NCBI GenBank assembly: GCA_937889595.1
Contig: CALAOR010000058.1
Coordinates: 1 to 64,000, forward strand
Length of the DNA: 64,000 bases
Source: an uncultured bacterium
Lineage (GTDB): Bacteria; Oederibacteriota; PGYV01; Palsa-1178
Reading direction: 5' to 3'
Below, piece after piece: positions 17,496 through 27,004 of the stretch. The first letter of the stretch is position 1. Each line of letters begins with the position of its first letter. The position numbers and the translations under genes were made by a program. The notes beneath the pieces are model-generated. The model did not search any database, had not been told where the DNA came from, and saw only the letters and a list, made by a program, of their open reading frames with translations.

Positions 17496-18883
17496 AAAAA
17501 GTCATGTTGGCGTTTGTTTTAGCCCTTTTTCCTACCATAAGCGCGGCTTCTTCAGCCGGGGTTACATCGGTTTTTGACATAGGAACTTCTGTCAGGGCGC
17601 AGTCAATGGGCGGCGCTTTTTCCGCTGTTTCAGGCGACTCTGCCGGTGTTTATTTTAACCCGGCATTGCTTGATACAGTTGAAAAAATAGAAATTCAGGC
17701 TGCTTACATGCCGCTTTTTTTCGATACCACATATAATTACCTGTGTTCCGCCGTTCCCACCCTCGACATAGGAGCATTCGGATTTTCAGCGGCTATGTTC
17801 AATACTGATAAGATATCATTCAGGGACTCTTCGGGGATAAAAACCGGGGACTCTTCGCAGTTCATAATGGAGCTCATAGCGGGATGGGGGATGTTTTTGA
17901 TCGGCAATGACCTTTCAGTGGGGCTTAACATCAAGCTGGACTATCACAATATAGCCCGGTACGCCAATGCCATGACCTATGGCATGGATTTAGGCGCCTA
18001 TTACCGGGCGATTAATGATAAAGATCAGATACTGGCAGCGGCGCTTGTCCTGAAAAACACCTTGGAGCCGGATTTCAAATTAAGCGGCACAAATGACTCC
18101 ATACCAAGGCAGCTGATTGCGGGGGCATCGTATGAAAGGATTTTAACCGGGGATATAACAGGCGCCGTTAACCTGGACGTGATCATCCCGGTCGGGACTG
18201 ATTTTGACCTTAAAGCCGGGATGGAATTCATATTTTTTAAAATGGTCGCAATAAGGGCAGGTTACAGCACGTATGGAATTATGTCCGCGGGCGCGGGGCT
18301 GACGCTGTTTGATTCAATAACGCTTGATTACGGGATATTTATGACGGAACTTGACACTCAAAACAGGTTCGCCCTTAAGTATGCTTTCGGCGACAATGTG
18401 GCGGATTTAAGGAAAAGAAAAGAGGAAATTGAAGAACAGAAGATTGAAAAGATGGCGAAAGTGATGGCCGCAAAACAATTGGAGCAGCTGCGCGGCAATA
18501 TAGATAAAATGAAGGATAAAGAAAGGTTTAAAGCGCTTCATTACTCAAAGGGGCTTGAAGCATATTTTGACGCCGACTTAAAGATGTCGCTTGCGGAGTT
18601 TCAGACAGTGTATGATATTGACAGTGAATACATGAGTGTTACCTATTATACTTCCTATATAAAAGGTTTAATGGCCAGGACAAAACAGGGCGCATACAGC
18701 GATGACGTGGTAAATTTATACAGGGATGGCGTTAGTTTGTATTTGAAGCAGGATTACAAGGGCGCCAAGGAAAAATGGGAAAGCATACTCAAGATCGACC
18801 CATACAACAAGCTCGCCATAGAAAACCTGAAAGAAGTAAATTCCCTGCTGCGCGAACTTGAAGGCTTTAAGGAGGGCAAATAG
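17492..18883 (+). CDS. PorV/FadL-like outer-membrane barrel protein with coiled coil and TPR tail
   Basis: The 463-residue protein has a signal peptide (1-19) and a PorV/UPF0164-type barrel. The tell-tale N-terminal motif is RAQSMGGAFSAVSGDSAG followed by YFNPALLD. A charged coiled coil covers about 305-350 (RKRKEEIEEQKIEKMAKVMA). A TPR-like region follows (about 350-455: SLAEFQTVYDID, YKGAKEKWESILKIDPYNKLA). A barrel joined to a TPR module could link outer-membrane export or assembly to periplasmic partners; the exact role is unknown. The ATG overlaps the rnr stop, and the TAG stop shares a base with the next GTG start. Confidence 0.75.
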   Translation: MKKVMLAFVLALFPTISAASSAGVTSVFDIGTSVRAQSMGGAFSAVSGDSAGVYFNPALLDTVEKIEIQAAYMPLFFDTTYNYLCSAVPTLDIGAFGFSAAMFNTDKISFRDSSGIKTGDSSQFIMELIAGWGMFLIGNDLSVGLNIKLDYHNIARYANAMTYGMDLGAYYRAINDKDQILAAALVLKNTLEPDFKLSGTNDSIPRQLIAGASYERILTGDITGAVNLDVIIPVGTDFDLKAGMEFIFFKMVAIRAGYSTYGIMSAGAGLTLFDSITLDYGIFMTELDTQNRFALKYAFGDNVADLRKRKEEIEEQKIEKMAKVMAAKQLEQLRGNIDKMKDKERFKALHYSKGLEAYFDADLKMSLAEFQTVYDIDSEYMSVTYYTSYIKGLMARTKQGAYSDDVVNLYRDGVSLYLKQDYKGAKEKWESILKIDPYNKLAIENLKEVNSLLRELEGFKEGK

Positions 18884-21210
18884 TGTCTTTTTTCTCAAAT
18901 AAGCTGCTGAAAGAGGAAAAGTTTGTCCTCCCCGCGCAGAAACAGTATGTTTCTGAAATAAAAGAAAAGATAACCTCGCTTTGCAGGGAATACAACTTTA
19001 ACTACAAGGACGTGAACAACCTCCTGATCGTGCTTGACGAGGCGTGTTCCAACATAATTAGGCACGCCTACAAGGACAAACCCGAGGGCGGGGACATTAC
19101 TTTTGAGATCAAGGTTATGGAAAAAGGCATTTACATCACATTAATTGACACAGGGAGAGGTTTTAACTGGAAAAACTTCCATACCCCGGACCTTAACCAT
19201 TACGTGGACATAGGAAAAAAGGGCGGGCTTGGAGTATGGATAATAAGGAAGCTTACCGATAAAAGCGATTATAAAACAACCGAACGCGGCAATGAACTCA
19301 CCCTGGTCAAGTACCATTCAAAAAAATCACTTTTAAACCTGGTTTTGGGAATGATAACGTCGTCAAAGGGAATAAAGGAACGCTTTGTCGTGGCTACGAC
19401 TATTTTTATCCTGCTTTTAGTCGCCGGGACATATTTTTACTTTATCCGGCATGAGCAGGAAAGCCTGCGCAATAAATTCCTGGCCTATACCGGGGACATA
19501 GCGAGAAGCCTGTCTGATTCAAGCAGGGAAAGAATAATCAATAACAACTACCTGTCATTGATACAGATTTTAAAGGAAATAAAAAGTAATAATGAAAATA
19601 TAGACGAGGTTTTTGTGATAAATACGGAAGGCAAGATTATCGCGCATAATGACGCCCAGAAATTGTACACGGATTACAACCGTAGCGACAGGAACTGCGT
19701 GGTTGTGCCTGCGATCAACGGAATTCTCGTCATGAAATGCACCTACGGCAAATCATACAGGTATGACATTGCATATTCCATAGCATTTCAGGGCATTGAC
19801 ATGGGCGAGGTTCATGTATATGTGACCAAAAACGGCATAGACAGGGTTATGGCGGGCAAAGCCATAAATCTCATATTTGCCATAGTGCTTATATTCCTGA
19901 TATCCGCGGCTGGCATATACATGCTGCTCGGTCTCATCATAACACCCCTGCAAAGGCTCAGGGAAGGCGCGCTTGCCATAGGTGAAGGAAGGCTTGACCA
20001 CCGCATAGAGCTTGAAGGAGAGGATGAATTTTCCCAGATAGCGAATGCGTTCAATGATATGGCAAATAAGTTCAAAGGGGCGCAGGCATCGCTCGTTGAG
20101 CAGGAAAAGATGCAGAAAGAGATCGCGGTTGCCAAGGAAATACAGCAGACCCTCCTGCCAAAGAACATTCCGGACACCGAGGGGTTTGACATCGCTGCGC
20201 TTTACAGGTCGGCAAAAGAAGTCGGCGGGGATTATTATGACGTGATCAAGGTCGCGCCCCGTTTAATCGGCGTCATTGTGGCGGACGTATCGGGAAAGGG
20301 CATTCCGGGCTCGCTGGTTATGACCATAACCAGGACAGTGGCTCGGCTGGTTGCCATCAAAAATAAATCCGCGAAAAGCGTAATGGTTAAGGTCAATAAT
20401 TTCGTAAAGGAAGACATGAAAAAAGGCATGTTTGTGACGGCGTTTTACCTTGTTTTAAATTCATTCACGCGCAGAATCAACTTCGCGAGCGCCGGCCACG
20501 ACCCGCTCATATTGTACAGGGCCAAAGAAGAAAAAATCTATTACATTAAACCGAAAGGATTTCCCCTCGGCATAACACTGCCTGATGAGGCGCTTTTCAA
20601 GAAAATAATGGTTGAGGAAAGCCTGAAACTCCAGAAAGACGATCTTATAGTGGTATATACGGACGGCGTGACCGAGGCCATGAACGGCAGGCGCGAGCAG
20701 TGGGGGGAAAAACGTTTTGTGGATTTCATAAAGGCCAACGGTAGGTTAACTTCCAAAGAGTTCATAGACAAGCTCAATAACGAGCTTAAGGAATTTACCC
20801 AGGGGTATCCCCAGAACGACGACATAACCATAGTCGTCATAAAGGAAAAGAAGACGGGCGCGGACATGCTGCGCAGTATGGACAGGCAGATAACCATGAT
20901 GAAGAAAAAGAAAATGAAGATAAAAGATATAGAAAAGGAGCTCGGAATAGACGTTGAAGTCTTCAAAAAAATGAAAAAGCAGGGATCCAAAATAAAGGAA
21001 GAAATGCGGTTCTTTACGTTTGAACAGAAAAAAGAGCTAATGAAGCTGGTTGTGGCGGAGCCGATGCTGAGCGTGTCAAAATACGCGGAAAAATTGTCCT
21101 TAAAATACAAAATGCAGATAACCGTGGAACTCGTTATAAATGAGTTAAAAAGGGGAAATCTAGTAAGCGCGGAAAAAAGAAAAACTTACGCCAGGGAAAG
21201 AACAAAATAG
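18883..21210 (+). CDS. RsbW-like kinase domain fused to membrane sensor, HAMP and RsbU/SpoIIE-type phosphatase
   Basis: The 775-residue protein joins both halves of a partner-switching module. Residues 1-145 are an anti-sigma-factor-type HATPase with N box DEACSNIIRH (52-61), DTGRGF (89-94) and GGLGVWIIRKL (113-123). Transmembrane segments at about 168-187 and 308-332 enclose a periplasmic Cache-like sensor. A HAMP domain (about 332-385) and coiled coil lead to a PP2C/SpoIIE phosphatase (about 410-645) with EVGGDYYD (426-433), ADVSGKG (457-463), YTDGVTE (592-598) and NDDITIVV near 635-642. A Lys-rich helical, possibly winged-helix region ends it (660-775). GTG start with AAGGAGGG. No STAS-domain antagonist or sigma factor is adjacent, so the partner is elsewhere. 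Confidence 0.85.
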   Translation: MSFFSNKLLKEEKFVLPAQKQYVSEIKEKITSLCREYNFNYKDVNNLLIVLDEACSNIIRHAYKDKPEGGDITFEIKVMEKGIYITLIDTGRGFNWKNFHTPDLNHYVDIGKKGGLGVWIIRKLTDKSDYKTTERGNELTLVKYHSKKSLLNLVLGMITSSKGIKERFVVATTIFILLLVAGTYFYFIRHEQESLRNKFLAYTGDIARSLSDSSRERIINNNYLSLIQILKEIKSNNENIDEVFVINTEGKIIAHNDAQKLYTDYNRSDRNCVVVPAINGILVMKCTYGKSYRYDIAYSIAFQGIDMGEVHVYVTKNGIDRVMAGKAINLIFAIVLIFLISAAGIYMLLGLIITPLQRLREGALAIGEGRLDHRIELEGEDEFSQIANAFNDMANKFKGAQASLVEQEKMQKEIAVAKEIQQTLLPKNIPDTEGFDIAALYRSAKEVGGDYYDVIKVAPRLIGVIVADVSGKGIPGSLVMTITRTVARLVAIKNKSAKSVMVKVNNFVKEDMKKGMFVTAFYLVLNSFTRRINFASAGHDPLILYRAKEEKIYYIKPKGFPLGITLPDEALFKKIMVEESLKLQKDDLIVVYTDGVTEAMNGRREQWGEKRFVDFIKANGRLTSKEFIDKLNNELKEFTQGYPQNDDITIVVIKEKKTGADMLRSMDRQITMMKKKKMKIKDIEKELGIDVEVFKKMKKQGSKIKEEMRFFTFEQKKELMKLVVAEPMLSVSKYAEKLSLKYKMQITVELVINELKRGNLVSAEKRKTYARERTK

Positions 21211-21218
21211 GAGGAGCA

Positions 21219-22469
21219 ATGTTCCTAAAGCTTTTTTATAACGCGGCCAATGAAAAAAAAGTGCTGGGGCGCCTTGATAAGATGAATAGTTTCAGCCTTG
21301 AAGCCGCGCCTTCAATTGTGTCCATAATTAAAGACGTGGAAAAAAATGGCGACAAAGCCGTAAATAAATACACAAAAAAGTTTGATGATGTAGTTGTTAC
21401 GCAGCTGAAGGTCCCGGCAAAAACCATCAAAGCCGCGTACGCGAAGGTGGACCGCAGATTTTTTAAATCCGTTTCAATGGCGATAAAAAATATAGAAAAG
21501 TTCCACTCGATGCAGAGGAAAAACATAAAAGATTATATTTTTAAGAATAAAGGATATACCATACGGCAGAAATACCTGCCGCTTGATTCGGCAGGCATAT
21601 ATATACCCGGCGGACAGGCGCCGCTTTTCTCAACACTGCTTATGGCGGGCATCCCGGCAAAGATCGCGGGTGTAAAAAGGATCGTTGTCGTATCCCCGCC
21701 AAGATATGACGGGGATGTGGGGCCGTATATACTTGTGGCTGCGGACATGATAGGCATTAACGAGGTTTACAGGGCGGGCGGGGCGCAGGCAATAGCGGCT
21801 TTGGCATACGGAACAGAGTCGATCAAAAGAACCGACAAGATCGTCGGGCCCGGCAACATATACTCCACGATGGCAAAAAAATACTTATTCGGTAAAATAG
21901 GGATCGATTCCTTAAACGGGCCGTCAGAAGTGACCATAATCGCGGACAACACAGCGGATCATATGTTCATCACATACGACCTTTTGGCCCAGGCCGAACA
22001 CGTAAACGGACACTCGCTTCTTATTACGGACTCCAAAGGGCTGGCGGACAAAGTCGAAGCAGAGGTGAAAAAATCAGGTGTAAAGTCCGGCATAACCGTG
22101 ATAATCGTGAAAAACATGTCAGACGCCGTGAAGCTGGCCAATTACAAGGCTCCCGAGCATTTGACGGTCGCGGCAAGGAACAGCGGCGAAATAATAAAAA
22201 AGATAACGAACGCCCCGGCAATATTTGAGGGCAATTACTCGCCTGTTGCTTTCGGTGACTATATGGCGGGCTCCAATCATATACTGCCGACTAACGGAAC
22301 CGCCAGGTTCTTCTCCGGGTTGTCCGTACTGGACTTTTTAAAGCATACGCATATCGTAAAATGCACAAAAAAAGGCATCGGGGTATTTGGAAGGGATGCG
22401 GAAGTGCTTGCCGAGCTGGAAACACTTGTAAACCATAAGAAATCCATAATGGCCAGGAGGGATTCATGA
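21219..22469 (+). CDS. hisD: Histidinol dehydrogenase
   Basis: This 416-residue enzyme carries out the last two oxidations of histidine synthesis (histidinol to histidine, NAD and zinc dependent). Conserved segments include YIPGGQAPLFSTLLMAGIPA, KIVGPGNIYSTMAKKYLFG, the ligand region LLAQAEHVNGHSLL and the PTNGTARFFSGLSV block near the C-terminus. AGGAGGAGC lies right before the ATG. It opens the hisDCBHAF run. hisG and hisE are not in the window. Confidence 0.97.
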   Translation: MFLKLFYNAANEKKVLGRLDKMNSFSLEAAPSIVSIIKDVEKNGDKAVNKYTKKFDDVVVTQLKVPAKTIKAAYAKVDRRFFKSVSMAIKNIEKFHSMQRKNIKDYIFKNKGYTIRQKYLPLDSAGIYIPGGQAPLFSTLLMAGIPAKIAGVKRIVVVSPPRYDGDVGPYILVAADMIGINEVYRAGGAQAIAALAYGTESIKRTDKIVGPGNIYSTMAKKYLFGKIGIDSLNGPSEVTIIADNTADHMFITYDLLAQAEHVNGHSLLITDSKGLADKVEAEVKKSGVKSGITVIIVKNMSDAVKLANYKAPEHLTVAARNSGEIIKKITNAPAIFEGNYSPVAFGDYMAGSNHILPTNGTARFFSGLSVLDFLKHTHIVKCTKKGIGVFGRDAEVLAELETLVNHKKSIMARRDS

Positions 22470-23506
22470 ATATACTTTCCCTTCAGCGCTCCACCGTCAG
22501 GGAACTTAAACCGTATGACCCTGAACTTTTGGCGGCATACAAATACAAAGTTGACGCCAATGAAAACGGGTATGACATACCTGTTGCAATAAGAAAGAAA
22601 ATACTGAAAGAAATCGCAAAAATAAAATTTAACCGTTATCCCGACCCGGGTTCAGTCAAGTTAAGGTCAATATTGGCGGATAAAAACAGGATAGACCCGG
22701 GATGCATAGTAATAGGCAACGGTTCCGATGAACTCATACATTATCTTCTTCAGGCTTTTACGGACAAAAATGATAAAATAGTGGCGCCGGACCCGTCTTT
22801 TGACATGTATAGGATACTGGCCCTTGCTAACGGGGCAAAACCCGTGATAGTGCCGCTCGATGATAATTTTGACCTGGATGAAACCGCCGTGATCAGGGCG
22901 GCAAAGGGGGCAAAATTCATATTCCTGGCATATCCGAACAACCCCACGGGTAATTGCTTTTCAGACGATAAAATGCTCCGCGTAATAAGGTCGGCCGGAT
23001 GCTTTGTTGTCATTGATGAGGCATATTTTGAATTTTCGGGTAAAACATACTTAAACCTGCTTGCAACGCAGAAAAATCTCATAATCTTAAGGACTTTTTC
23101 AAAAGCATATTCGCTCGCGTCCATGAGGGTCGGCTACATGATGGCTGCCCCGGAAATAATAAGCGTGATAAATAAAGTAAGGCTTCCTTATAATATGAAC
23201 GCGGTGTCGCAGGTTTGCGCCGAATTGACGGCTCAAACCGACATCGCGCCCGTGGTCAAAAAAATACTTTATGAAAGGGAAAAACTTTATTCATCGCTTT
23301 ATAAAGAATACCTTGTGGTAAAGAGCGACGCAAATTTCCTGATGATCAAAGTATGCGACGGGAAACAGGCAAAGAAATTATTTGAAAAAAAAGGTATTTC
23401 AATTAGAATGTTTAAGGACGGCAGGCTGAAAGATTTTTTAAGGCTTACTATAGGCACCCCTGAAGAAAACAGGGCTGCCTTGGAAATACTCAAACGGGGT
23501 GTTTAA
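22466..23506 (+). CDS. hisC: Histidinol-phosphate aminotransferase
   Basis: This 346-residue class I/II PLP aminotransferase converts imidazole-acetol phosphate to histidinol phosphate. It has NGSDELI, the YPNNPTGN cofactor-binding loop, DEAYFEF, and the PLP-lysine region RTFSKAYSLASMRVGYM. It overlaps hisD by 4 nt (ATGA) and directly abuts hisB (TAA-ATG). A second HisC-like gene at 51894 sits in an aromatic operon, so this copy is the likely histidine enzyme. Confidence 0.95.
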   Translation: MNILSLQRSTVRELKPYDPELLAAYKYKVDANENGYDIPVAIRKKILKEIAKIKFNRYPDPGSVKLRSILADKNRIDPGCIVIGNGSDELIHYLLQAFTDKNDKIVAPDPSFDMYRILALANGAKPVIVPLDDNFDLDETAVIRAAKGAKFIFLAYPNNPTGNCFSDDKMLRVIRSAGCFVVIDEAYFEFSGKTYLNLLATQKNLIILRTFSKAYSLASMRVGYMMAAPEIISVINKVRLPYNMNAVSQVCAELTAQTDIAPVVKKILYEREKLYSSLYKEYLVVKSDANFLMIKVCDGKQAKKLFEKKGISIRMFKDGRLKDFLRLTIGTPEENRAALEILKRGV

Positions 23507-24091
23507 ATGAAAAAACCAAGGAAAGCGGAAATGAAAAGAAACACAAAGGAAACCGATATAGTGTTCGGCATGAATCTTGACGGGAAAGGCGTTTATTCCG
23601 TCAAAACCAACGAACCGTTCATGACGCACATGCTGGAACAGCTGTCAAAGCACAGCGGCATAGACATGGTGATCGCGGCAAAAGGCGACACCCAGATAGA
23701 CGCGCATCACCTGACAGAGGACCTGGGTATAACTTTGGGGCAGGTTATGGCAAAGGCACTGGGCGATAAAAAAGGCATAAGGCGTTTTGGGTCGGCAGGC
23801 GTGCTTGATGAAGCGCTGGTAAGGGTGGTAATGGACCTGTCTGGAAGGACATACCTCGACTATAATGTGAAGCTGTCCGTAAAAAAAATCGGGACCTTTG
23901 ACACGGAACTTGTGGAAGAGTTTTTTAACGGTTTTACCCGGGGCGGCAACGTCACGCTTCACATAGACCAGCTAAAGGGAAGGAACACACACCACATACT
24001 TGAAGCCGTATTTAAGGGATTTGCGCTCGCGTTAAAGGAAGCAATAGCGATAACCGGGAAAAACCTGCCGAGCACAAAAGGAACGCTTTAA
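23507..24091 (+). CDS. hisB: Imidazoleglycerol-phosphate dehydratase
   Basis: This 194-residue monofunctional IGPD removes water from imidazole glycerol phosphate using a di-manganese centre. The His-rich signatures are DAHHLTEDLGITLG in the first half and NTHHILEAVFKGFALAL in the second; the motif MLEQLSKHSG is also present. There is no phosphatase domain, unlike the enterobacterial fusion. It begins directly after the hisC stop; hisH follows after 29 bp. Confidence 0.96.
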   Translation: MKKPRKAEMKRNTKETDIVFGMNLDGKGVYSVKTNEPFMTHMLEQLSKHSGIDMVIAAKGDTQIDAHHLTEDLGITLGQVMAKALGDKKGIRRFGSAGVLDEALVRVVMDLSGRTYLDYNVKLSVKKIGTFDTELVEEFFNGFTRGGNVTLHIDQLKGRNTHHILEAVFKGFALALKEAIAITGKNLPSTKGTL

Positions 24092-24120
24092 ACGTAGGTA
24101 AATAATAACAAGGCGGGATA

Positions 24121-24756
24121 ATGAACAAAATAGCGGTGATAGATTACGGCATGGGCAACCTGCACAGCGTGATGAAGGCCCTGCAGTACGAAAAAGTGGC
24201 GGCAATCCTTACTGATAAGCCGGAAACGATAAGGAAATGCAGCGGGATAATCCTGCCCGGGGTCGGCGCTTTTCCCGACGCGATGGCTGAAATTAAAAAA
24301 AGAAAACTTTTGGAAGTCCTGACAGGGGAAGTAGAAGGCGGCAAGCCGATACTTGGCATATGCCTTGGCATGCAGCTGCTGTTTTCCTGTTCTTCGGAAT
24401 TCGGGACGCACAAAGGCCTTGGGTTTATCCCGGGGAAGGTAGTCAGGTTCGACCGCAAAATGAAGGTCCCGCACATGGGGTGGAACAGCGCGGAGACCGC
24501 GAAAAAAGAGTCAAAAATACTCAAATCAATAAAAAACGGCCAGTATTTTTATTTTGTCCATTCATATTACTGCGTGCCGTCGGATAAAAAAGCCGTATTG
24601 ACAAAAACGCAGTATGGTAATACTATCTTTACTTCGGCTGTGGAACTCGGCAATGTGTTCGGTTTCCAGTTCCACCCGGAAAAGAGCAGCGAGAAGGCAA
24701 TGGTGGTCTATAAAAACTTTTTTGAGATCTGTAATGGAAGAACGGCGGAGCATTAG
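24121..24756 (+). CDS. hisH: Imidazole glycerol phosphate synthase, glutaminase subunit
   Basis: This 211-residue class I glutamine amidotransferase supplies ammonia to HisF. Nucleophile C81 lies in GICLGMQLLF, and the His-Glu pair is H185 and E187 in QFHPEKS. The N-terminal IDYGMGNLHSV and GVGAFPDAM motifs are typical of HisH. AAGGCGGG precedes the ATG. hisA follows after 44 bp. Confidence 0.96.
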   Translation: MNKIAVIDYGMGNLHSVMKALQYEKVAAILTDKPETIRKCSGIILPGVGAFPDAMAEIKKRKLLEVLTGEVEGGKPILGICLGMQLLFSCSSEFGTHKGLGFIPGKVVRFDRKMKVPHMGWNSAETAKKESKILKSIKNGQYFYFVHSYYCVPSDKKAVLTKTQYGNTIFTSAVELGNVFGFQFHPEKSSEKAMVVYKNFFEICNGRTAEH

Positions 24757-24800
24757 AGGCAAGAGACTGGAGTAGGGCACAAACTTTAGGGGAGATCACA

Positions 24801-25535
24801 ATGCAAATAATTCCTGCAATTGATGTGAGAAAAGGCAAGTGTGTAAGATTAATCCAGGGGGATGTGCGCGATGAAACCGTGTACTCCAAAGAACCCGTGG
24901 AAATGGCAAAACTCTGGCAGGTAAAAGGAGCAAGGCTCATACACGTGGTTGACTTGGACGGCGCCCTGACAGGATCGCCTAAGAACATGGAAATCATAAT
25001 GAAAATAGTAAAGGCCCTTCGCGTAAAAATAGAGGTTGGCGGAGGATTACGCAACGAAGAGGACATAAAAAAGTATGTGAAAGCTGATGTAAAAAGGGTT
25101 ATATTATCCACCTCGGCCATTGCACAGGATGGTTTTTTGGAATCCATGATTGAAAAATACAAGGATAAGATAGTGGTCGGTGTGGACGCCAAAGACGGTT
25201 ATATAGCGGTCAAAGGATGGAAAGACGTCACGGAAATCAAGGTAATACCTTTCTTAAAGGAACTTGAAAAAAAAGGTGTTAAGACCATTATATACACGGA
25301 CATAAACAGGGACGGGGTTTTAAAAGGCCCGAACATAAAAGGCATAGTTAAAGTCTTAAAACACACCCGCATGCGGGTGATCGTATCCGGCGGCATAACT
25401 AACCTGAAAAATATAGAAAGAGTGATCGAGCTTGACAAAAAGTACGGAAATATAGAGGGTATTATCATAGGAAAAGCCCTTTACACCGGGGATATTGACT
25501 TAAAAGAAGCCATAAAGCTGGCCAAGGACGTATAA
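24801..25535 (+). CDS. hisA: ProFAR isomerase (phosphoribosylformimino-AICAR-P isomerase)
   Basis: This 244-residue TIM barrel performs the Amadori-type isomerisation before HisFH. It begins MQIIPAIDVRKGKCVRL, with the catalytic Asp at position 8. The first phosphate loop reads EVGGGLRNEEDI. The second half has YTDINRDGVLKGPN and the second phosphate loop VSGGITNL. GGGGAGATCACA precedes the ATG. hisF follows after 3 bp. Confidence 0.96.
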   Translation: MQIIPAIDVRKGKCVRLIQGDVRDETVYSKEPVEMAKLWQVKGARLIHVVDLDGALTGSPKNMEIIMKIVKALRVKIEVGGGLRNEEDIKKYVKADVKRVILSTSAIAQDGFLESMIEKYKDKIVVGVDAKDGYIAVKGWKDVTEIKVIPFLKELEKKGVKTIIYTDINRDGVLKGPNIKGIVKVLKHTRMRVIVSGGITNLKNIERVIELDKKYGNIEGIIIGKALYTGDIDLKEAIKLAKDV

Positions 25536-25538
25536 TAA

Positions 25539-26297
25539 ATGCTGACCAAAAGGATAATCCCGTGCCTGGATGTGGATAAGGGCAGGGTTGTAAAAGGGAT
25601 AAAATTTTTAAATCTTATAGACGCGGGCGACCCTGTGGAAGCCGCGTATGAGTATAACCTGGCCGGAGCCGATGAAGTGGTTTTCCTCGATATTACCGCA
25701 TCCCATGAAAAAAGAAAAACAATCATTGATGTCATACGCAAAACAGCGGAAAAGGTTTTCATACCACTGACCGTAGGCGGCGGCATACGCGAAGTGGCTG
25801 ACATGGAAGAGATCCTGAAAAATGGGGCAGACAAGATATCGGTAAACACGGCAGCCGTTTATAACCCGGAGTTAATTAAAAACGGCGCAAAAAAATTCGG
25901 CAGTCAGTGTATAGTTTTGGCCGTTGACGCGAAAAGAAAACCCAAAGGCGGCTGGGAAGTCTACACCCACGGCGGCAGGACAGCCACGGGAATAGATGTC
26001 ATTAAGTGGGTCAAAAAAGCCGAAAGCCTTGGAGCAGGGGAGATCCTGCTCACGTCCATGGACGCGGACGGCACAAAAGCAGGTTATGATATAGAACTTA
26101 ACAGGGCGGTCTCAGACGCGGTAAGGGTGCCGATAATAGCCTCAGGCGGCGCAGGCGGCCCCGAACATATGTATGAGGTCTTAAAAGAAGGCAAAGCCGA
26201 CGCTGTGCTGGCGGCAAGCATATTTCATTATAAGGAATACACGGTAAGGTCGGTTAAACAGTACCTGGCGAAAAAAGGGATACCGGTAAGGCTGTGA
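25539..26297 (+). CDS. hisF: Imidazole glycerol phosphate synthase, cyclase subunit
   Basis: This 252-residue TIM barrel uses HisH-derived ammonia to form imidazole glycerol phosphate and AICAR. It has [20 protein letters not shown] with the catalytic Asp at 11, the second catalytic Asp in [10 protein letters not shown], and phosphate loops TVGGGIRE and [22 protein letters not shown] is a strong family motif. It is the last gene of the packed rightward run from 9798; a 152-bp gap with a promoter follows. Confidence 0.97.
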   Translation: MLTKRIIPCLDVDKGRVVKGIKFLNLIDAGDPVEAAYEYNLAGADEVVFLDITASHEKRKTIIDVIRKTAEKVFIPLTVGGGIREVADMEEILKNGADKISVNTAAVYNPELIKNGAKKFGSQCIVLAVDAKRKPKGGWEVYTHGGRTATGIDVIKWVKKAESLGAGEILLTSMDADGTKAGYDIELNRAVSDAVRVPIIASGGAGGPEHMYEVLKEGKADAVLAASIFHYKEYTVRSVKQYLAKKGIPVRL

Positions 26298-26335
26298 AAT
26301 CCGGCCTGTCGCTATTTCCAGCCTGCATTAAATCG

Positions 26336-26364
26336 TTGACTTTTCGTACTTATAAGATTATATA
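26336..26364 (+). promoter_or_regulatory. Probable promoter of the peroxiredoxin gene
   Basis: TTGACT (26336-26341), a 17-bp spacer and TATATA (26359-26364) point rightward, 85 bp before the ATG. Confidence 0.6.
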
Positions 26365-26449
26365 TATGTATGCACATTAATGGCGATAATCTTAAATCAA
26401 CATACTAAAATAAACAAAGCGGCCATTAAATCAATTTAAGGAGGATTTT

Positions 26450-26974
26450 ATGAAAAAAGCCGTGGTTTTTGTTTTTATTGTTTTATTTGTATTGACCTGC
26501 AGTCTGGCCGCAGCTGCATTGCTTAAGGTAGGGGATAAGGCGCCTGATTTTTCTCTTAAGGACCAGAATGGTAAGATCGTCAAACTCTCAAATTTCGCGG
26601 CAGAAAACAAAAGCAACGTTGTTCTTTATTTTTACCCGAAGGATTTTACAAGCGGCTGCACCGCAGAGGCGTGTTCTTTCAGGGACAACTACGCTGCTTT
26701 CATAAAAAAAGGCGCGGTTATCATAGGTGTCAGTTTTGACAGCGACGAGTCTCATGTCAAATTCGCCAAGGTAAACAAGCTCCCGTATTCGCTTATATCA
26801 GATCCAAAGGGCGTACTCGGCAAAAAATACGGGGTGCCAAAATTCATGGGTATCATGTCGGACAGGGTCACGTTTGTCATAGATAAAAAAGGCGTGATAA
26901 AGTATGTGTTCCAGTCGGTAAAAGACGCGACAAAGCACGTGGAAAATGCGTTAAAAGAGCTGGATAAGCTGTAA
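26450..26974 (+). CDS. Exported peroxiredoxin of the PrxQ/Bcp type
   Basis: The 174-residue thiol peroxidase has an N-terminal signal peptide (1-23). The thioredoxin-fold body contains APDFSLKDQNGK, YFYPKDFTSGCTAEACSFRD and a late Arg in SDRVTFVIDKKG. Peroxidatic C70 and resolving C75, five residues apart, are the atypical 2-Cys pattern of PrxQ. The signal peptide places it outside the cytoplasm, unlike most Bcp proteins. AAGGAGGA precedes the ATG. It splits hisI from the other his genes and has its own promoter. Confidence 0.9.
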   Translation: MKKAVVFVFIVLFVLTCSLAAAALLKVGDKAPDFSLKDQNGKIVKLSNFAAENKSNVVLYFYPKDFTSGCTAEACSFRDNYAAFIKKGAVIIGVSFDSDESHVKFAKVNKLPYSLISDPKGVLGKKYGVPKFMGIMSDRVTFVIDKKGVIKYVFQSVKDATKHVENALKELDKL

Positions 26975-27004
26975 GGTCAAAGTCTGTTAAAATTAATATA
27001 CTGT

